Of a stretch of DNA of 64,000 bases, positions 8,771 to 22,877 are shown one piece after another (the stretch's first letter is position 1; each line of letters starts with the position of its first letter). A model generated the notes under the pieces. That model worked only from the letters and a program-made list of their open reading frames with translations. It did not search any database and was not told the DNA's origin. This DNA is from Streptomyces bicolor (GTDB lineage: Bacteria; Actinomycetota; Actinomycetes; Streptomycetales; Streptomycetaceae). The stretch covers positions 62,001 to 126,000 of the forward strand of contig NZ_JOFS01000019.1 of NCBI RefSeq assembly GCF_000719285.1, in the 5' to 3' direction. Made by a program: the position numbers and the translations under genes.

Positions 8771-9253
8771 ATGGGGAGTGGACGGTGGGGATGGATCGTT
8801 CCGGACGGACTCTGGGAGATCGCCAGGCCTTTGCTGCCGCCGGCGCGGGTGCGGCCGCAGGGCGGAGGGGTGGCCAACATCGATGACGAGGCGGTGTTCG
8901 CGGCCATCATCTACATCCTGGTCAGCGGCTGCGCCTGGCGGGCCCTGCCGCCGTGCTTCGGGGCGTCGAAGTCCACGGTGCACCGCCGGTTCCTGATCTG
9001 GTCGCGTGCGGGTGTCTGGGGCCGGCTGCACCAGAAGGTGCTCGAACTGCTTGACAGCCAGGGCCTGGTCGACCTCTCCCGGGCAGTGCTCGACTCCGCT
9101 CACGTCCGCGCCAAAAAGGGGGCGAACTTGCAGGTCCATCGCCCGTGGACCGGGGCAAGCCAGGTTCCAAGATGCACATCCTGTCCGACGCGAACGGACT
9201 GCCCCTACGCGTCGGACTCTCTGCGGCGAACACTCACGACAGCCTCGGGCTGA
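8771..9253 (+). CDS. IS5-family transposase, N-terminal frame (orfA)
   Basis: ATG at 8771 opens a frame with the N-terminal DUF4096-type domain of IS5 transposases (WIVPDGLWEIARPLLPP) and a helix-turn-helix (FGASKSTVHRRFLIW). The first catalytic Asp lies in VLDSAHVRAKKG. The frame leaves the family consensus after the lysines encoded at 9113-9118, at a run of five A and five G (9113-9122), and goes on out of register to 9253. A -1 shift there joins the second frame. Confidence 0.85.
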   Translation: MGSGRWGWIVPDGLWEIARPLLPPARVRPQGGGVANIDDEAVFAAIIYILVSGCAWRALPPCFGASKSTVHRRFLIWSRAGVWGRLHQKVLELLDSQGLVDLSRAVLDSAHVRAKKGANLQVHRPWTGASQVPRCTSCPTRTDCPYASDSLRRTLTTASG

Positions 9254-9585
9254 AGCCGATGGTCGCGCATTTCCACGTAGGACACGAATGGCACAGCGAC
9301 CATTCCAAACCTCAGCGCCTGCACGCCGACAAAGCGTACGACGTTCCTGACGTGCGGCGATGGCTGCACAGCCAGCGGATCGGCGTCCGCATCGCCCGCA
9401 AGGGAATCGACTCAAGCGAACGACTGGGCCGCCGCCGGTGGGTCATCGAGCGCACGATCTCCTGGCTGACCGGCTACCACCGCCTGTCACCCCGTTACGA
9501 GCGACATCCCCGCAACTACCTGGCCTTCCTCGGCCTCGCAGCGGCCCTCTGCTGCTACAAACGCCTCGGCAAACTGACCATGTAG
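9145..9585 (+). CDS. IS5-family transposase, C-terminal frame (orfB)
   Basis: This frame supplies the rest of the DDE domain: GKPGSKMHILSD, the second Asp in LHADKAYD and the catalytic Glu in RRRWVIERTISWL. It is open upstream of 9145 back through the A5G5 run, so it is probably expressed as a fusion with the preceding frame by -1 frameshifting (codons AAG GGG re-pairing as AAA GGG) rather than from its own start. If the shift does not occur, the transposase is inactive. Confidence 0.85.
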   Translation: MDRGKPGSKMHILSDANGLPLRVGLSAANTHDSLGLKPMVAHFHVGHEWHSDHSKPQRLHADKAYDVPDVRRWLHSQRIGVRIARKGIDSSERLGRRRWVIERTISWLTGYHRLSPRYERHPRNYLAFLGLAAALCCYKRLGKLTM

Positions 9586-9765
9586 GACACGGTCTAAGGC
9601 ATCCGAACCGCTCGCGCAACTCGACGCAACAGCACTCCACGGCCCGCTCGGGACCCTCCTCAGCCCCTGCTCAGACTCTCCGCAGCGCGCCACTCCCGCA
9701 CCGCGGCGCGCCACAGGGCCGCACGCACCCGAGCTCCGGCCCTCCACGCCCCCGGACGCACAAAA

Positions 9766-9789
9766 CCCCGACCGCGATGGCGGCCGGGG
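9766..9789 (-). terminator. Intrinsic terminator after the DLW-39 gene
   Basis: On the minus strand CCCCGGCCGC pairs with GCGGTCGGGG and is followed by TTTTG. It is 26 bases downstream of the DLW-39 stop codon. Confidence 0.75.
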
Positions 9790-9815
9790 TCTGCTTCAGT
9801 TTCCGATGTGATGGC

Positions 9816-9944
9816 TCACGAACCCGTGGGCACGGAGTCAGTCGCCTCCGTCCACAGATCCTGCTCGGCGCGATCCGCCTGGATCTGGCGGTACACGAGG
9901 AGCCCGCCGATGGCGGCCAGTGCGACCAGGAGAAGCTTCTTCAC
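9816..9944 (-). CDS. DLW-39 family small protein (42 aa)
   Basis: GTG at 9944 is chosen because GAGG lies seven bases upstream and the product then starts with a membrane segment (KKLLLVALAAIGGLLVY). The remainder, RQIQADRAEQDLWTEATD, contains the DLW motif that names the family. Such proteins are about 39-42 residues and conserved near oriC in actinobacteria, with no known function. Longer upstream starts would add a sequence without the family's features. Confidence 0.85.
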   Translation of the reverse strand: MKKLLLVALAAIGGLLVYRQIQADRAEQDLWTEATDSVPTGS

Positions 9945-10002
9945 CGCGCGACCTCGTCTTTCCTTGACGTAGGGGACCTCTGGCGCCCGACTATACACAC
10001 CG

Positions 10003-10018
10003 ACCGATATCGATCGGT
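10003..10018. promoter_or_regulatory. Inverted repeat ACCGAT-N4-ATCGGT upstream of the DLW-39 gene
   Basis: The 347-base divergent spacer 9945-10291 holds no gene. In it, ACCGATATCGATCGGT is a perfect palindrome. On the minus strand, TATAGT follows just downstream (9990-9995) and could be a -10 element. A regulator-bound promoter is a guess. Confidence 0.35.
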
Positions 10019-10291
10019 GACCTGCGTCAGAGCTCAACTGCCGTCCGGAACAGCGCAGTAGAAGCGGATTGCACCGCTCCGATCGGAGGGTGATCACACC
10101 CCGACAGACGGTAGCTTTCACCCCCATCCCCCCACCTACCGCACTTTCGCCGACTTTCCGGGTCTCTTACACCCATCCGAGTGGTGTTCATCTGAAGATC
10201 GACGCGCCACGAGCGTCGGTCCATGACTTCTCGGCCCCCATACACATCATGAGGAAAGTACGCAAATCGCCCAACCCGAAAGTGAGGGGCC

Positions 10292-10672
10292 ATGACCAGG
10301 AACAAGGTCATGAACCTGTGGACCAGCATCGTCACCGCCTTCCTCGCGCTGTTCACGGCGCTCGGATTCGTCACGACCACCGCCGCCGCGGCCGTACCGC
10401 ACACCGAGACGGCGCGCAAGAGCGGCAGCGACGACGGCGACCGCAACACGATGCAGCTCACGGTGCCGGCGATGCCGCAGTGGGCCTGGTCCTACGCCAG
10501 ATCACTACCGCCCACGATGAAGCAGCGCATCCGCGCCGAGGCCCACGGCAGGACCCCCGGCTGCCGGCACCGCCCTCTGACGGAATCGGAAGCGGCCACG
10601 ACCACCTCGGCCACCGGCGGGTGCGACTCCGTCGCCGCCCCGGCCCGGCCCCTGGTCCCGCACCAGCGCTGA
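10292..10672 (+). CDS. Small membrane or secreted protein, possibly DUF6344 family
   Basis: ATG at 10292 follows AGGGG. The 126-aa product has a hydrophobic stretch at about residues 10-34 (SIVTAFLALFTALGFVTTTAAAAV) that could be a signal peptide with cleavage after AAA. A region TMKQRIRAEAHG and three cysteines follow. I recall a family called DUF6344 with this pattern next to DLW-39 genes, but I am not certain of that. No function can be proposed. Confidence 0.68.
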   Translation: MTRNKVMNLWTSIVTAFLALFTALGFVTTTAAAAVPHTETARKSGSDDGDRNTMQLTVPAMPQWAWSYARSLPPTMKQRIRAEAHGRTPGCRHRPLTESEAATTTSATGGCDSVAAPARPLVPHQR

Positions 10673-10876
10673 ACCGGCGGTCCGCCCCGAGCCGTCACCG
10701 CCAGGCCCGAACTGCAGCACCTCTTCTGCCGGCCGGCACCGAACCGGACGGCACGGAAGCAGCGAGCCGCCTTACCTGGCACGCTCAAGCACCCTTGACG
10801 CAGTACCACTGAGCAGAACCACTAAGCAGCGCCCCTGATGCCGTGACTCCCATGACGACGGCCCCTACGGCGAACC

Positions 10877-11620
10877 TCATCCCCCTTCGACGATGTGCCG
10901 GAGATAGGCCTGCGGGTCGTTGAGGTAACGCCGCCAGTGGTCGACGAGCTCCAGATCCCGCCAGTCGGCGGGACGCATTCCGTGGTCGCCCACCTCGATG
11001 ATCTCGGCGCCGGGCAGCGCCGTCAGCACAGGTGAGTGCGTGGCGCAGATGATCTGCGCGCCGGAACGCCCCAGTTCATGCAGCAGCCCGACGAGTTGAA
11101 GACAGGAAGCGAAGGACAGAGCGGCCTCGGGCTCGTCCAGGACGTACAGCCCCCGCTCTCGGAACCGCTCACGGAAGGCCATCAGAAAGCCCTCGCCGTG
11201 GCTCATCTCGTCCACGGCCCCGGACAGCCTTCCCGTCTGCTGCTCCCGGCCCAGCGCGTCCAGCGCGGTCTCCGCCCGCAGGAAGAAGCCTCTGCGGCGC
11301 GTACGAGGCCCTTGAAGCATACGGCGGCCGGCCACAGTCGCCTCGAAGCGGATCCGCCCGCCCAGTGCCGACGGCTCGCGCCAACTCGCGTACTTGTAGC
11401 CCGCGGATCCGCCCCAGGAATCCAGCCCGAACCCCTCCGCCAGCGCCTCGACCAGCGTCGACTTGCCCGAACCGTTCTCCCCCACCAGGAACGTCACCGG
11501 CGCGGTGAACTTCAGGCCGTCCTCCAGCAGCTGCCGCACGCACGGCACCGACCACGGCCACTGGCTGCCTTCCCCCAGCTCGCCCTCGGCGACATGCGCG
11601 TATGCCCGTTCGACGATCAT
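10877..11620 (-). CDS. AAA/ABC-type ATPase (RecF/SMC-like single-domain)
   Basis: The 247-aa product has Walker A GENGSGKST (47-55), Walker B in LYVLDEPEAAL and a switch histidine in ICATHSPVL, with a signature-like region near MSHGEG. It is a compact ATP-binding protein of the class found in ABC ATPases and overcoming-lysogeny-type nucleases, but it lacks a visible TOPRIM or transport partner. Starts at ATG 11620. The role is unknown. It converges with the small secreted-protein gene across a 204-base spacer in which I see no clear hairpin. Confidence 0.85.
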   Translation of the reverse strand: MIVERAYAHVAEGELGEGSQWPWSVPCVRQLLEDGLKFTAPVTFLVGENGSGKSTLVEALAEGFGLDSWGGSAGYKYASWREPSALGGRIRFEATVAGRRMLQGPRTRRRGFFLRAETALDALGREQQTGRLSGAVDEMSHGEGFLMAFRERFRERGLYVLDEPEAALSFASCLQLVGLLHELGRSGAQIICATHSPVLTALPGAEIIEVGDHGMRPADWRDLELVDHWRRYLNDPQAYLRHIVEGG

Positions 11621-11714
11621 GCCGCCAGGCTCTCACCCGGCACTGACAATCGAGCTCCCAACGACGGCTTCGGTCGACGGCTTCGATCAACAGCTTCGGT
11701 TGAGAACGCAAAAA

Positions 11715-11738
11715 CCCCCAACCGTTATCGGTTGGGGG
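11715..11738 (-). terminator. Intrinsic terminator of tRNA-Ile
   Basis: On the minus strand CCCCCAACCG pairs perfectly with CGGTTGGGGG around a 4-base loop and is followed by TTTTTG. It is ten bases after the tRNA. Confidence 0.9.
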
Positions 11739-11748
11739 TTCTGACTGG

Positions 11749-11822
11749 TGGGGCTAACAGGATTTGAACCTGTGGCCTCATCCTTATCAGGGATGCGCTC
11801 TAACCAACTGAGCTATAGCCCC
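11749..11822 (-). tRNA. tRNA-Ile (anticodon GAT)
   Basis: The 74-nt cloverleaf reads GGGGCTATAGCTCAGTTGG at the 5' end and has a perfect acceptor stem GGGGCTA/TAGCCCC plus discriminator A. The anticodon loop CTGATAA gives GAT. The T arm contains GGTTCAA. CCA is not encoded. tRNA-Ile next to gyrA is a common actinobacterial arrangement. Confidence 0.97.
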
Positions 11823-11968
11823 GCCGCGCTTTGCGGTGTGTGTCCCGCGCGCTGACTCCTGAAGATTAGCGCACGACATGGGCAGTCCCAAAATCGGTTG
11901 TCGGAGGACCGTCAGGGGAGGTTTGAAACCGCCTCCCGACGGCAACCGTCATCCGGCCTCGGTCACCC

Positions 11969-12769
11969 TCACTCGTCCTCCGCGAGCGTCAGCTCGACGC
12001 CGCCCACGAAGCCGGCGGAGAGGTTGTAGATGAAGGCGCCGAGCGTCGCCAGCGCCGTCGCGAGGACGACGTCGATGACCGCGATGATCGACGTGAACAT
12101 CAGGACGTGCGGCAGCGACAGGAAGGACTGCAGGTCGAAGCCGTTCGACTCGTTCGAGCCGGTCGCCTCGGAGATCGTGCCGCCGACCGTCGAGAAGACG
12201 CCCATCGCGTCCATGACCATCCACAGCACCGCGGCCGCGACGATCGTGCAGATGCCCAGCGCGATGGAGAGCAGGAAGCTGACCTTCATCACCGACCACG
12301 GGTCGGCCTTGGCCACGCGCAGGCGCGCCTTGCGGGTGCGCGGCGTCGTGCTCGCTCCCGTGCGCGGCCGGCGTACCGAGCCGGCCGGAGCAGCCGCCTG
12401 GTAGGCCTGCGGCGGGTGGTAGGGCCCGGCGGCCTGCTGGGGCTGCCGTTCCCCGGGCAGCGGCGATACCGACGGCGTCTGGGCCGCCTGCTGAGCCCCT
12501 GTGGGCGCGGGCTGCGGCTGGGCGCCCGGAGCCGCGCCGGCGGCGTACTGCTGGCTCTGCGGACCTCGGGTGTCCGTCACGGGTCCCCCCTGGGATCCAG
12601 ATGCGTCGGGCGAGGGCGCGTTCTTCGCGGGCGCCTTGATCGCCTTCAGCTGGGTGGTGTGCGTGTCGGCCGCACGCGCGGCGGAGCCACGGCCGCCGCC
12701 GTCCGTCTCGTTACCGGCAGTAGAACCGGTCGAGGTACCGGACGATCCGGCGCCTGTGGCTCCGCTCAC
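11969..12769 (-). CDS. DUF3566 domain membrane protein
   Basis: The start is a GTG after AGGAGAG. The 266-aa product has a 145-residue disordered N-terminus rich in Gly, Gln, Pro and Ala. The DUF3566 region follows, with two membrane segments at about 165-188 (VSFLLSIALGICTIVAAAVLWMV) and 220-252. The family lies directly downstream of gyrA across actinobacteria, including mycobacteria, and has no firm function; envelope or division roles have been suggested from context. Here it starts 18 bases after the gyrA stop and is very likely cotranscribed. Confidence 0.88.
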   Translation of the reverse strand: MSGATGAGSSGTSTGSTAGNETDGGGRGSAARAADTHTTQLKAIKAPAKNAPSPDASGSQGGPVTDTRGPQSQQYAAGAAPGAQPQPAPTGAQQAAQTPSVSPLPGERQPQQAAGPYHPPQAYQAAAPAGSVRRPRTGASTTPRTRKARLRVAKADPWSVMKVSFLLSIALGICTIVAAAVLWMVMDAMGVFSTVGGTISEATGSNESNGFDLQSFLSLPHVLMFTSIIAVIDVVLATALATLGAFIYNLSAGFVGGVELTLAEDE

Positions 12770-12787
12770 GATGACTCTCTCCTCGTG

Positions 12788-15379
<2,592 letters not shown>

Positions 15380-15421
15380 TGCTGGTGAAGATCCTTCCTG
15401 GTGCGGTCAGCTGAGACCGAC

Positions 15422-18001
<2,580 letters not shown>

Positions 18002-18553
18002 TCAGCCGTAGGTGTCGCCGGGCCCCGTGCTGCCGGGCGCGCGCAGAAGGCCGTAACGGCGGGCAGGACCACCGGGGCCGTTCACCTTGATCTGCCGTAC
18101 CGCGCCATGGCCCAGGTCCTCGTTGAGCCGGGCGACGAGCGTCGGGGCGAGCAGCCGCAGGTTCGTCGCCCAGGCCGTCGAGTCGCAGCGCACGACCAGG
18201 ATCCGCTCGTCCTCGTCGTATTTCTCCGGCACACAGTGCTTGGCGACGTCGTCGCCGACGATCTGCGGCCAGCGGCCCATCACACCGCCCACCGCGGCCG
18301 GGGTCTCCCAGCCCCGCTCGGTGATCAAGCGGTTGATGGCAGCGCCGAGCGCCAGGGGGTCGCGGCCGTCGGCCCGGGCGCCGGAGCGCAGGCCCCCGCG
18401 CCGCGCCTGCTTCTTCTGCCGCGCCACGTCCCCACGCGCGCGTGCCTGCTCCTTGGCCGCACGCAGCGCCACGCGCGCGAGGTCGACGCCGGAGGGTTCG
18501 GGAGCCTTCTTCGACGCGTTCTCGGCCGGGTTCTGCGACGGGTCGTCGCTCAT
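18002..18553 (-). CDS. dciA: DciA-type (DUF721) replicative helicase loader/operator
   Basis: The 183-aa product has a basic, Arg/Lys/Gln-rich N-terminus. A DUF721 domain (about 85-165) follows, with the usual [13 protein letters not shown] and [18 protein letters not shown]. DciA proteins are the ancestral bacterial partners that act on DnaB; Streptomyces lacks DnaC and DnaI. Its ATG overlaps the recF stop as ATGA, so the two are translationally coupled. The link to helicase loading comes from family knowledge, not from anything specific in this sequence. Confidence 0.92.
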   Translation of the reverse strand: MSDDPSQNPAENASKKAPEPSGVDLARVALRAAKEQARARGDVARQKKQARRGGLRSGARADGRDPLALGAAINRLITERGWETPAAVGGVMGRWPQIVGDDVAKHCVPEKYDEDERILVVRCDSTAWATNLRLLAPTLVARLNEDLGHGAVRQIKVNGPGGPARRYGLLRAPGSTGPGDTYG

Positions 18554-19671
18554 ACGCGCTCCACCGTTCCCTCGGACACCGTGTACCGCGCCCCGGTCAG
18601 CACATGCGGTACGTCGTCGTCGACCGCGGCGGTCACCAGGACCTGTTCGCCGGGCGCGACGAGCTCGGCCAGGCGCTCACGACGACGGGCGTCCAACTCG
18701 GCGAAGACGTCGTCGAGGACCAGCACGGGTTCGTTGCCCTCCGCCCTGAGCAGGTCGTACGACGCCAGCCGCAGCGCCAGCGCGTAGGACCAGGACTCGC
18801 CATGGGAGGCGTATCCCTTGGCCGGCAGCTGACCGAGTTTGAGAAGCACATCGTCCCGATGAGGGCCGACGAGCGTGACGCCCCGCTCGATCTCCTGCTT
18901 ACGGGCCTCGGCGAGCGCCGCCATCAGTTGCTCGAAGAGATCCTCGCGCGTGTGCGCCTCACCGGGGGCCGACGGCTTGTAGTCGAGGGCGACGGGCCCG
19001 CCGCCGGGGGCCAGTTGCTCGTACGCCTTGTCGGCCAGCGGCTGGATCGTCGCGATCAGGTCGAGGCGCTGGGCGAGCAACTCGGCGCCCGCGTGCGCGA
19101 GATGCTGGTCCCAGACGTCGAGTGTGGACAGGTCCATGGAGCGGCCGCCGTGCCTTCTCGCGAGCGCGGCCGACTTCAGGAGGGTGTTGCGCTGCTTGAG
19201 CACCCGCTCGTAGTCGGAGCGGACGCCCGCCATGCGCGGGGAGCGGGCGGTGATCAGTTCGTCGAGGAAGCGGCGCCGCTCCCCGGGGTCGCCCTTGACC
19301 AGGGCGAGGTCCTCCGGCGCGAACAGGACGGTCCGCACGATGCCGAGTACGTCACGGGGTCTGACCTGCGAGGACCTGTTGATGCGGGCCCGGTTGGCCT
19401 TGCCGGGGTTCAGCTCGAGCTCGACCAGCTGCTGCCGGTCGCCCTGCCGCACCTGCGCCCGGATGATCGCCCGGTCGGCGCCCATGCGGACCAGGGGGGC
19501 GTCGGAGGCGACGCGATGGCTGCCGAGGGTGGCGAGATAGCCGACGGCCTCGACGAGGTTCGTCTTGCCCTGGCCGTTGGGGCCCACGAAGGCGGTGACG
19601 CCCGGATCCAGCGGAACTTCGACCCGGGCGTACGAGCGGAAGTCGGCCAGCGACAAGTGCGTGACGTGCAT
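18550..19671 (-). CDS. recF: DNA replication and repair protein RecF
   Basis: ATG at 19671 follows GGGGGAGG and gives a 373-aa protein beginning [19 protein letters not shown], as RecF does. The in-frame upstream start lacks a ribosome site. Walker A is GPNGQGKT (30-37), the SMC-like signature lies in the middle, and Walker B is [11 protein letters not shown] near the C-terminus. RecF helps load RecA at gaps. It is in the run recF-dciA and follows gnd on the minus strand. Confidence 0.96.
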   Translation of the reverse strand: MHVTHLSLADFRSYARVEVPLDPGVTAFVGPNGQGKTNLVEAVGYLATLGSHRVASDAPLVRMGADRAIIRAQVRQGDRQQLVELELNPGKANRARINRSSQVRPRDVLGIVRTVLFAPEDLALVKGDPGERRRFLDELITARSPRMAGVRSDYERVLKQRNTLLKSAALARRHGGRSMDLSTLDVWDQHLAHAGAELLAQRLDLIATIQPLADKAYEQLAPGGGPVALDYKPSAPGEAHTREDLFEQLMAALAEARKQEIERGVTLVGPHRDDVLLKLGQLPAKGYASHGESWSYALALRLASYDLLRAEGNEPVLVLDDVFAELDARRRERLAELVAPGEQVLVTAAVDDDVPHVLTGARYTVSEGTVERV

Positions 19672-19717
19672 GGTCGTTCGCCGACCTCCCCCAACGTGTC
19701 CTTGTACTTTCCCCAGT

Positions 19718-19726
19718 TGTGGACAA
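19718..19726. promoter_or_regulatory. DnaA box between gnd and recF
   Basis: TGTGGACAA is an exact reverse copy of the Streptomyces-preferred TTGTCCACA, 47 bases upstream of recF. Confidence 0.55.
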
Positions 19727-19813
19727 CCGGGCCACTCCCGAGGTTGCCAGGGTGCCATCCCCAGGGTGTGGATTACTTCTGCTCGTTCCCGACCGCCGCG
19801 TCTTCCCCGACGG

Positions 19814-20689
19814 TCACTTTGTCTCGACCGCGTGGCCGCCGAACTGGTTCCGCAGCGCCGCGATCATCTTCATCTGCGGAGAGTCGTCCTGGCGGGACGC
19901 GAACCGCGCGAAGAGCGACGCGGTGATCGCCGGCAGCGGCACTGCGTTGTCTATGGCGGCTTCCACAGTCCAGCGTCCCTCGCCGGAGTCCTGTGCAAAA
20001 CCCTTCAGCTTGTCCAGGTGCTCGTCCTCGTCGAGGGCGTTCACCGCCAGATCCAGCAGCCAGGAGCGGATGACCGTGCCCTCCTGCCAGGAGCGGAAGA
20101 CCTCCCGGACATCGGTCACGGAGTCGACCTTCTCCAGCAGCTCCCAGCCCTCGGCGTAGGCCTGCATCATCGCGTACTCGATGCCGTTGTGGACCATCTT
20201 CGCGAAGTGCCCCGCGCCCACCTTGCCGGCGTGCACGGCACCGAAATCGCCCTTCGGCTTGAGGGCGTCGAAGATCGGCTGCACCTTGGCGACGTGCTCC
20301 GCGTCTCCGCCGTACATCAGCGCGTAGCCGTTCTCCAGGCCCCAGACGCCGCCCGAGACACCGCAGTCGACGAAGCCGATGCCCTTCGCCGCCAGCTCCT
20401 CGGCGTGCCTCTCGTCGTCCGTCCAGCGCGAGTTTCCGCCGTCCACGACGACGTCACCGGGCTCCAGCAGCTCGGCCAGCTCGTCGATGGTCGACTGGGT
20501 CGGCGCACCCGCCGGGACCATGACCCAGACGACGCGCGGGCCCGAAAGCCCGCCCACAAGCTCTTCCAGGCTGTGGACATCCGCGAGGTCAGGATTGCGG
20601 TCGTATCCGACGACGGTGTGGCCCGCGCGGCGGATCCGCTCGCGCATGTTGCCGCCCATCTTGCCGAGGCCGACGAGACCGAACTCCAT
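19814..20689 (-). CDS. gnd: 6-phosphogluconate dehydrogenase, decarboxylating (GndA/YqeC type)
   Basis: The 291-aa product is the short form of 6-phosphogluconate dehydrogenase, which is usually NAD-linked. It has the dinucleotide motif [21 protein letters not shown] and the catalytic region [14 protein letters not shown] and [18 protein letters not shown]. It oxidises and decarboxylates 6-phosphogluconate to ribulose 5-phosphate in the cytosol. It lies between dnaN and recF, as in S. coelicolor, an old but functionally unexplained placement. Confidence 0.93.
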   Translation of the reverse strand: MEFGLVGLGKMGGNMRERIRRAGHTVVGYDRNPDLADVHSLEELVGGLSGPRVVWVMVPAGAPTQSTIDELAELLEPGDVVVDGGNSRWTDDERHAEELAAKGIGFVDCGVSGGVWGLENGYALMYGGDAEHVAKVQPIFDALKPKGDFGAVHAGKVGAGHFAKMVHNGIEYAMMQAYAEGWELLEKVDSVTDVREVFRSWQEGTVIRSWLLDLAVNALDEDEHLDKLKGFAQDSGEGRWTVEAAIDNAVPLPAITASLFARFASRQDDSPQMKMIAALRNQFGGHAVETK

Positions 20690-20845
20690 CAGTTGTGTTC
20701 CTTAGGTTGCTGTGGCGTGTGGGGCACCTTCGTACCCGCGTACGAGCCTAAACCCGGACGCTCACGCACAGCTGTGGGCATACGCGCTCATTCGTACACC
20801 CTCACCTGCGGGTTTCCCACAGGCCGGGCCATCTTCTCCACGGCC

Positions 20846-20854
20846 TGTGGACAA
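20846..20854. promoter_or_regulatory. DnaA box between dnaN and gnd
   Basis: TGTGGACAA (TTGTCCACA on the other strand) sits 11 bases after the dnaN stop, in the 175-base dnaN-gnd spacer. Confidence 0.55.
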
Positions 20855-20864
20855 CTCCGGCTGC

Positions 20865-21995
20865 TCAGCCGCTCAAGCGCACCGGCATGATCAGGTACTT
20901 GTAGGCCTCGTCCGCCTCCGCGTCCACCGCCGGCTTGCCGCTGAGCAGCGCCGGCTTCGTGGACGTCGTGAACGACAGCTGGGCCGCCGGGGAGTCGATG
21001 GCGCTCAGGCCGTCCAGCAGGAACGTCGGGTTGAAGGCGATCGAGATGTCGTCGCCCTCGAGCTGCGCGTCGACCCTTTCCACAGCCTGTGCGTCGTCGC
21101 TGGAGCCGGCCTCCAGGATCAGCACGCCCTGCTCGAAGCTGAGGCGCACCGGGGTGTTGCGCTCGGCGACCAGGGCCACACGCTTGACGGCCTCCACGAA
21201 GGGGGCGGTCTCGATCACGGCGACGCTGTTGAACTCCGTCGGGAACAGCGTGCGGTACTTCGGGAGGTCGCCCTCCAGCAGACGGGTCGTCGTACGACGC
21301 CCGGCGCCCTCGAAACCGATCAGGCCCTCGCCCGCGCCCGAGCCGGACAGCGCCAGGGTGACGCTGTCACCGCTGGTCAGCGCCTTGGCGGTGTCCAGGA
21401 GCGTCTTGGCGGGGACCAGGGCGACCGCGGAGGCCTCCGGGTTCTCCGGCTTCCACAGGAACTCACGGACCGCGAAGCGGTAGCGGTCGGTGGAGGCGAG
21501 GGTGACCCGGTCGCCCTCGATCTCGATGCGCACACCGGTGAGCACCGGCAGCGTGTCGTCACGGCCCGCGGCGATGGCGACCTGGGCGGCGGCCGCGGCG
21601 AAGACCTCGCCGGGGACCGTGCCGGTCGCGTTCGGCATCTGCGGGAGCGCCGGGTACTCCTCCACAGGCAGGGTGTGGAGTGTGAACCGCGAGGAGCCGC
21701 AGACCACGGTCGCCCGTACACCGTCTGTGGAAATCTCAACCGGCCGGTTGGGGAGAGCACGCGAGATGTCCGCGAGAAGACGGCCGGAGACGAGGACCGT
21801 GCCCTCTTCCTCGACCTCCGCCTCGACGCTCACGCGCGCGGAGACCTCGTAGTCGAAGCTCGACAGGCTCAGCTGACCGTCATCCGCCTTGAGCAGGAGG
21901 CCGGCGAGGACAGGCGCCGGCGGACGGGCCGGGAGGCTGCGCGCCGCCCAGGCCACTGCCTCCGCGAGTACGTCGCGTTCCACCCGGATCTTCAC
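20865..21995 (-). CDS. dnaN: DNA polymerase III beta sliding clamp
   Basis: GTG at 21995 follows GGAGG and gives 376 aa beginning VKIRVERDVLAEAVAWAARSLP, the normal start for beta clamps. The open frame upstream into oriC is not coding. The three clamp domains are recognisable, with RYRFAVREF in the middle domain and the conserved C-terminal YLIMPVRL. The protein encircles DNA and holds the polymerase. It is transcribed leftwards away from oriC. Confidence 0.97.
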   Translation of the reverse strand: MKIRVERDVLAEAVAWAARSLPARPPAPVLAGLLLKADDGQLSLSSFDYEVSARVSVEAEVEEEGTVLVSGRLLADISRALPNRPVEISTDGVRATVVCGSSRFTLHTLPVEEYPALPQMPNATGTVPGEVFAAAAAQVAIAAGRDDTLPVLTGVRIEIEGDRVTLASTDRYRFAVREFLWKPENPEASAVALVPAKTLLDTAKALTSGDSVTLALSGSGAGEGLIGFEGAGRRTTTRLLEGDLPKYRTLFPTEFNSVAVIETAPFVEAVKRVALVAERNTPVRLSFEQGVLILEAGSSDDAQAVERVDAQLEGDDISIAFNPTFLLDGLSAIDSPAAQLSFTTSTKPALLSGKPAVDAEADEAYKYLIMPVRLSG

Positions 21996-22877
21996 TGTTG
22001 CCGCCTCCTGCTGTTGCCGGCGCTTCTCGGCCTGCCTGGCTTCGTCGTCTGTTCTCGGTGTCGTCGGCCCCTGGGAGGGGAAGGACGCCGGGGACCAGTC
22101 TGACGCACCCCACTGACAGTAGGTGCCTCTCGGGGTCAAGTCGTGACGAGGGGCAGCCGGGAGCCGGACAGCGAGTTGTGCACAGGGCCCTCTTCGAAAC
22201 GGATTCCCAGCTCTCTCTAGTTGGGAGTAGTAGTAGGGCCTGTGGATACGGTGGATAACCCTGTTTTCGCAGGTCAGCGGGGAAATTTTGTCCACGGGCC
22301 CTGTGGGTGGCGGCGGTGGACAACTGGGCGTCTCTGTGGAGAACGGAAAGTTCTGCACACGCCGTGCACAGCCTCGGGCGACTTCTCCCCAGCACCGTCC
22401 CCAGCTTCACCCACCTTTCCCACAGCCCAACCCGGCATCTTTGTGTGACGGCTTTCACTCGACTCGGTGAGGAGGCGCGTCGCGTTGCCGAACAGTGGAC
22501 GGCGGTGTGGAGAAGCTGGGGATCACTGGGGACAACCAGCCCCAGCCTGTGGGTTGCCCGTGGACAACTTGATGCACAGCCTGTGGATCTCCGCTCTGTC
22601 CACAGTCTGTGGAGATCGTTCGTCCACGAATCCACACCCCGGTGACCTGGTGTGATGGTCTTTCAACAGGGGCCCCTGTGGACACAATCTGGACAACTTC
22701 CCAGTCCCCAGGGTGTGGACGCGAAAAACTCACCGAATCTGTGGAGAGTGGCCGTAACGCGGCAGGTATTCGAACAGCCGACGGCCGTGACACGACGAAG
22801 GGCGCCCCCGGGATCTCCTCCGGGGGCGCCCTCGGCGTCGTACGGCGGGCTCTTCCGGCCGTCGTCGGCCGGCTCTG
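21996..22877. other. oriC: Chromosomal replication origin oriC
   Basis: The 882-base spacer between dnaN and dnaA has no gene and is dense in DnaA boxes. Exact matches to YY[GAC]TCCACA (either strand) start at 22335, 22506, 22596 and 22740. Single mismatches to TTGTCCACA start at 22176, 22288, 22315, 22559, 22677 and 22688. Weaker TCCACA/TGTGGA or TTATCCACC copies start at 22241, 22250, 22582, 22608, 22628 and 22714. That is 16 candidates, in two clusters (about 22176-22343 and 22506-22748). The only A/T-rich patches are short (22281-22290, 22436-22460). Many weak rather than few perfect boxes is typical of Streptomyces oriC. Confidence 0.96.
22800..22831 (-). terminator. Hairpin terminator of dnaA
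   Basis: GGGCGCCCCCGG (22800-22811) pairs perfectly with CCGGGGGCGCCC (22820-22831). It lies 46 bases past the dnaA stop, at the edge of oriC, and would keep dnaA transcription out of the origin. Confidence 0.8.

Larger units (their letters stand above)
8731..9595 (+). mobile_element. IS5-family insertion sequence with intact ends
   Basis: A perfect 24-bp inverted repeat bounds the element: 8731-8754 begins AGACCGTGTCCTACATGG and its exact complement is at 9572-9595. TA (or CTA) occurs just outside on the left (8729-8730) and as TA at 9595-9596 on the right, which fits the short target duplications of IS5 relatives. This leaves one or two bases of ambiguity in the exact ends. The body is about 865 bp and holds two overlapping reading frames that together make one DDE transposase. 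The element lies between the secreted-protein gene and the DLW-39 gene and disrupts no recognisable gene. Confidence 0.9.

Noticed and set aside
4211..11822. An integrated element between tRNA-Ala and tRNA-Ile
   Set aside because: No integrase and no duplicated tRNA 3' end was seen; the genes between, apart from the IS, look like ordinary Streptomyces core genes.
22221..22655. Short open frames within oriC
   Set aside because: They consist of DnaA-box sequence translated by chance, lack ribosome sites and lie in the known origin spacer.
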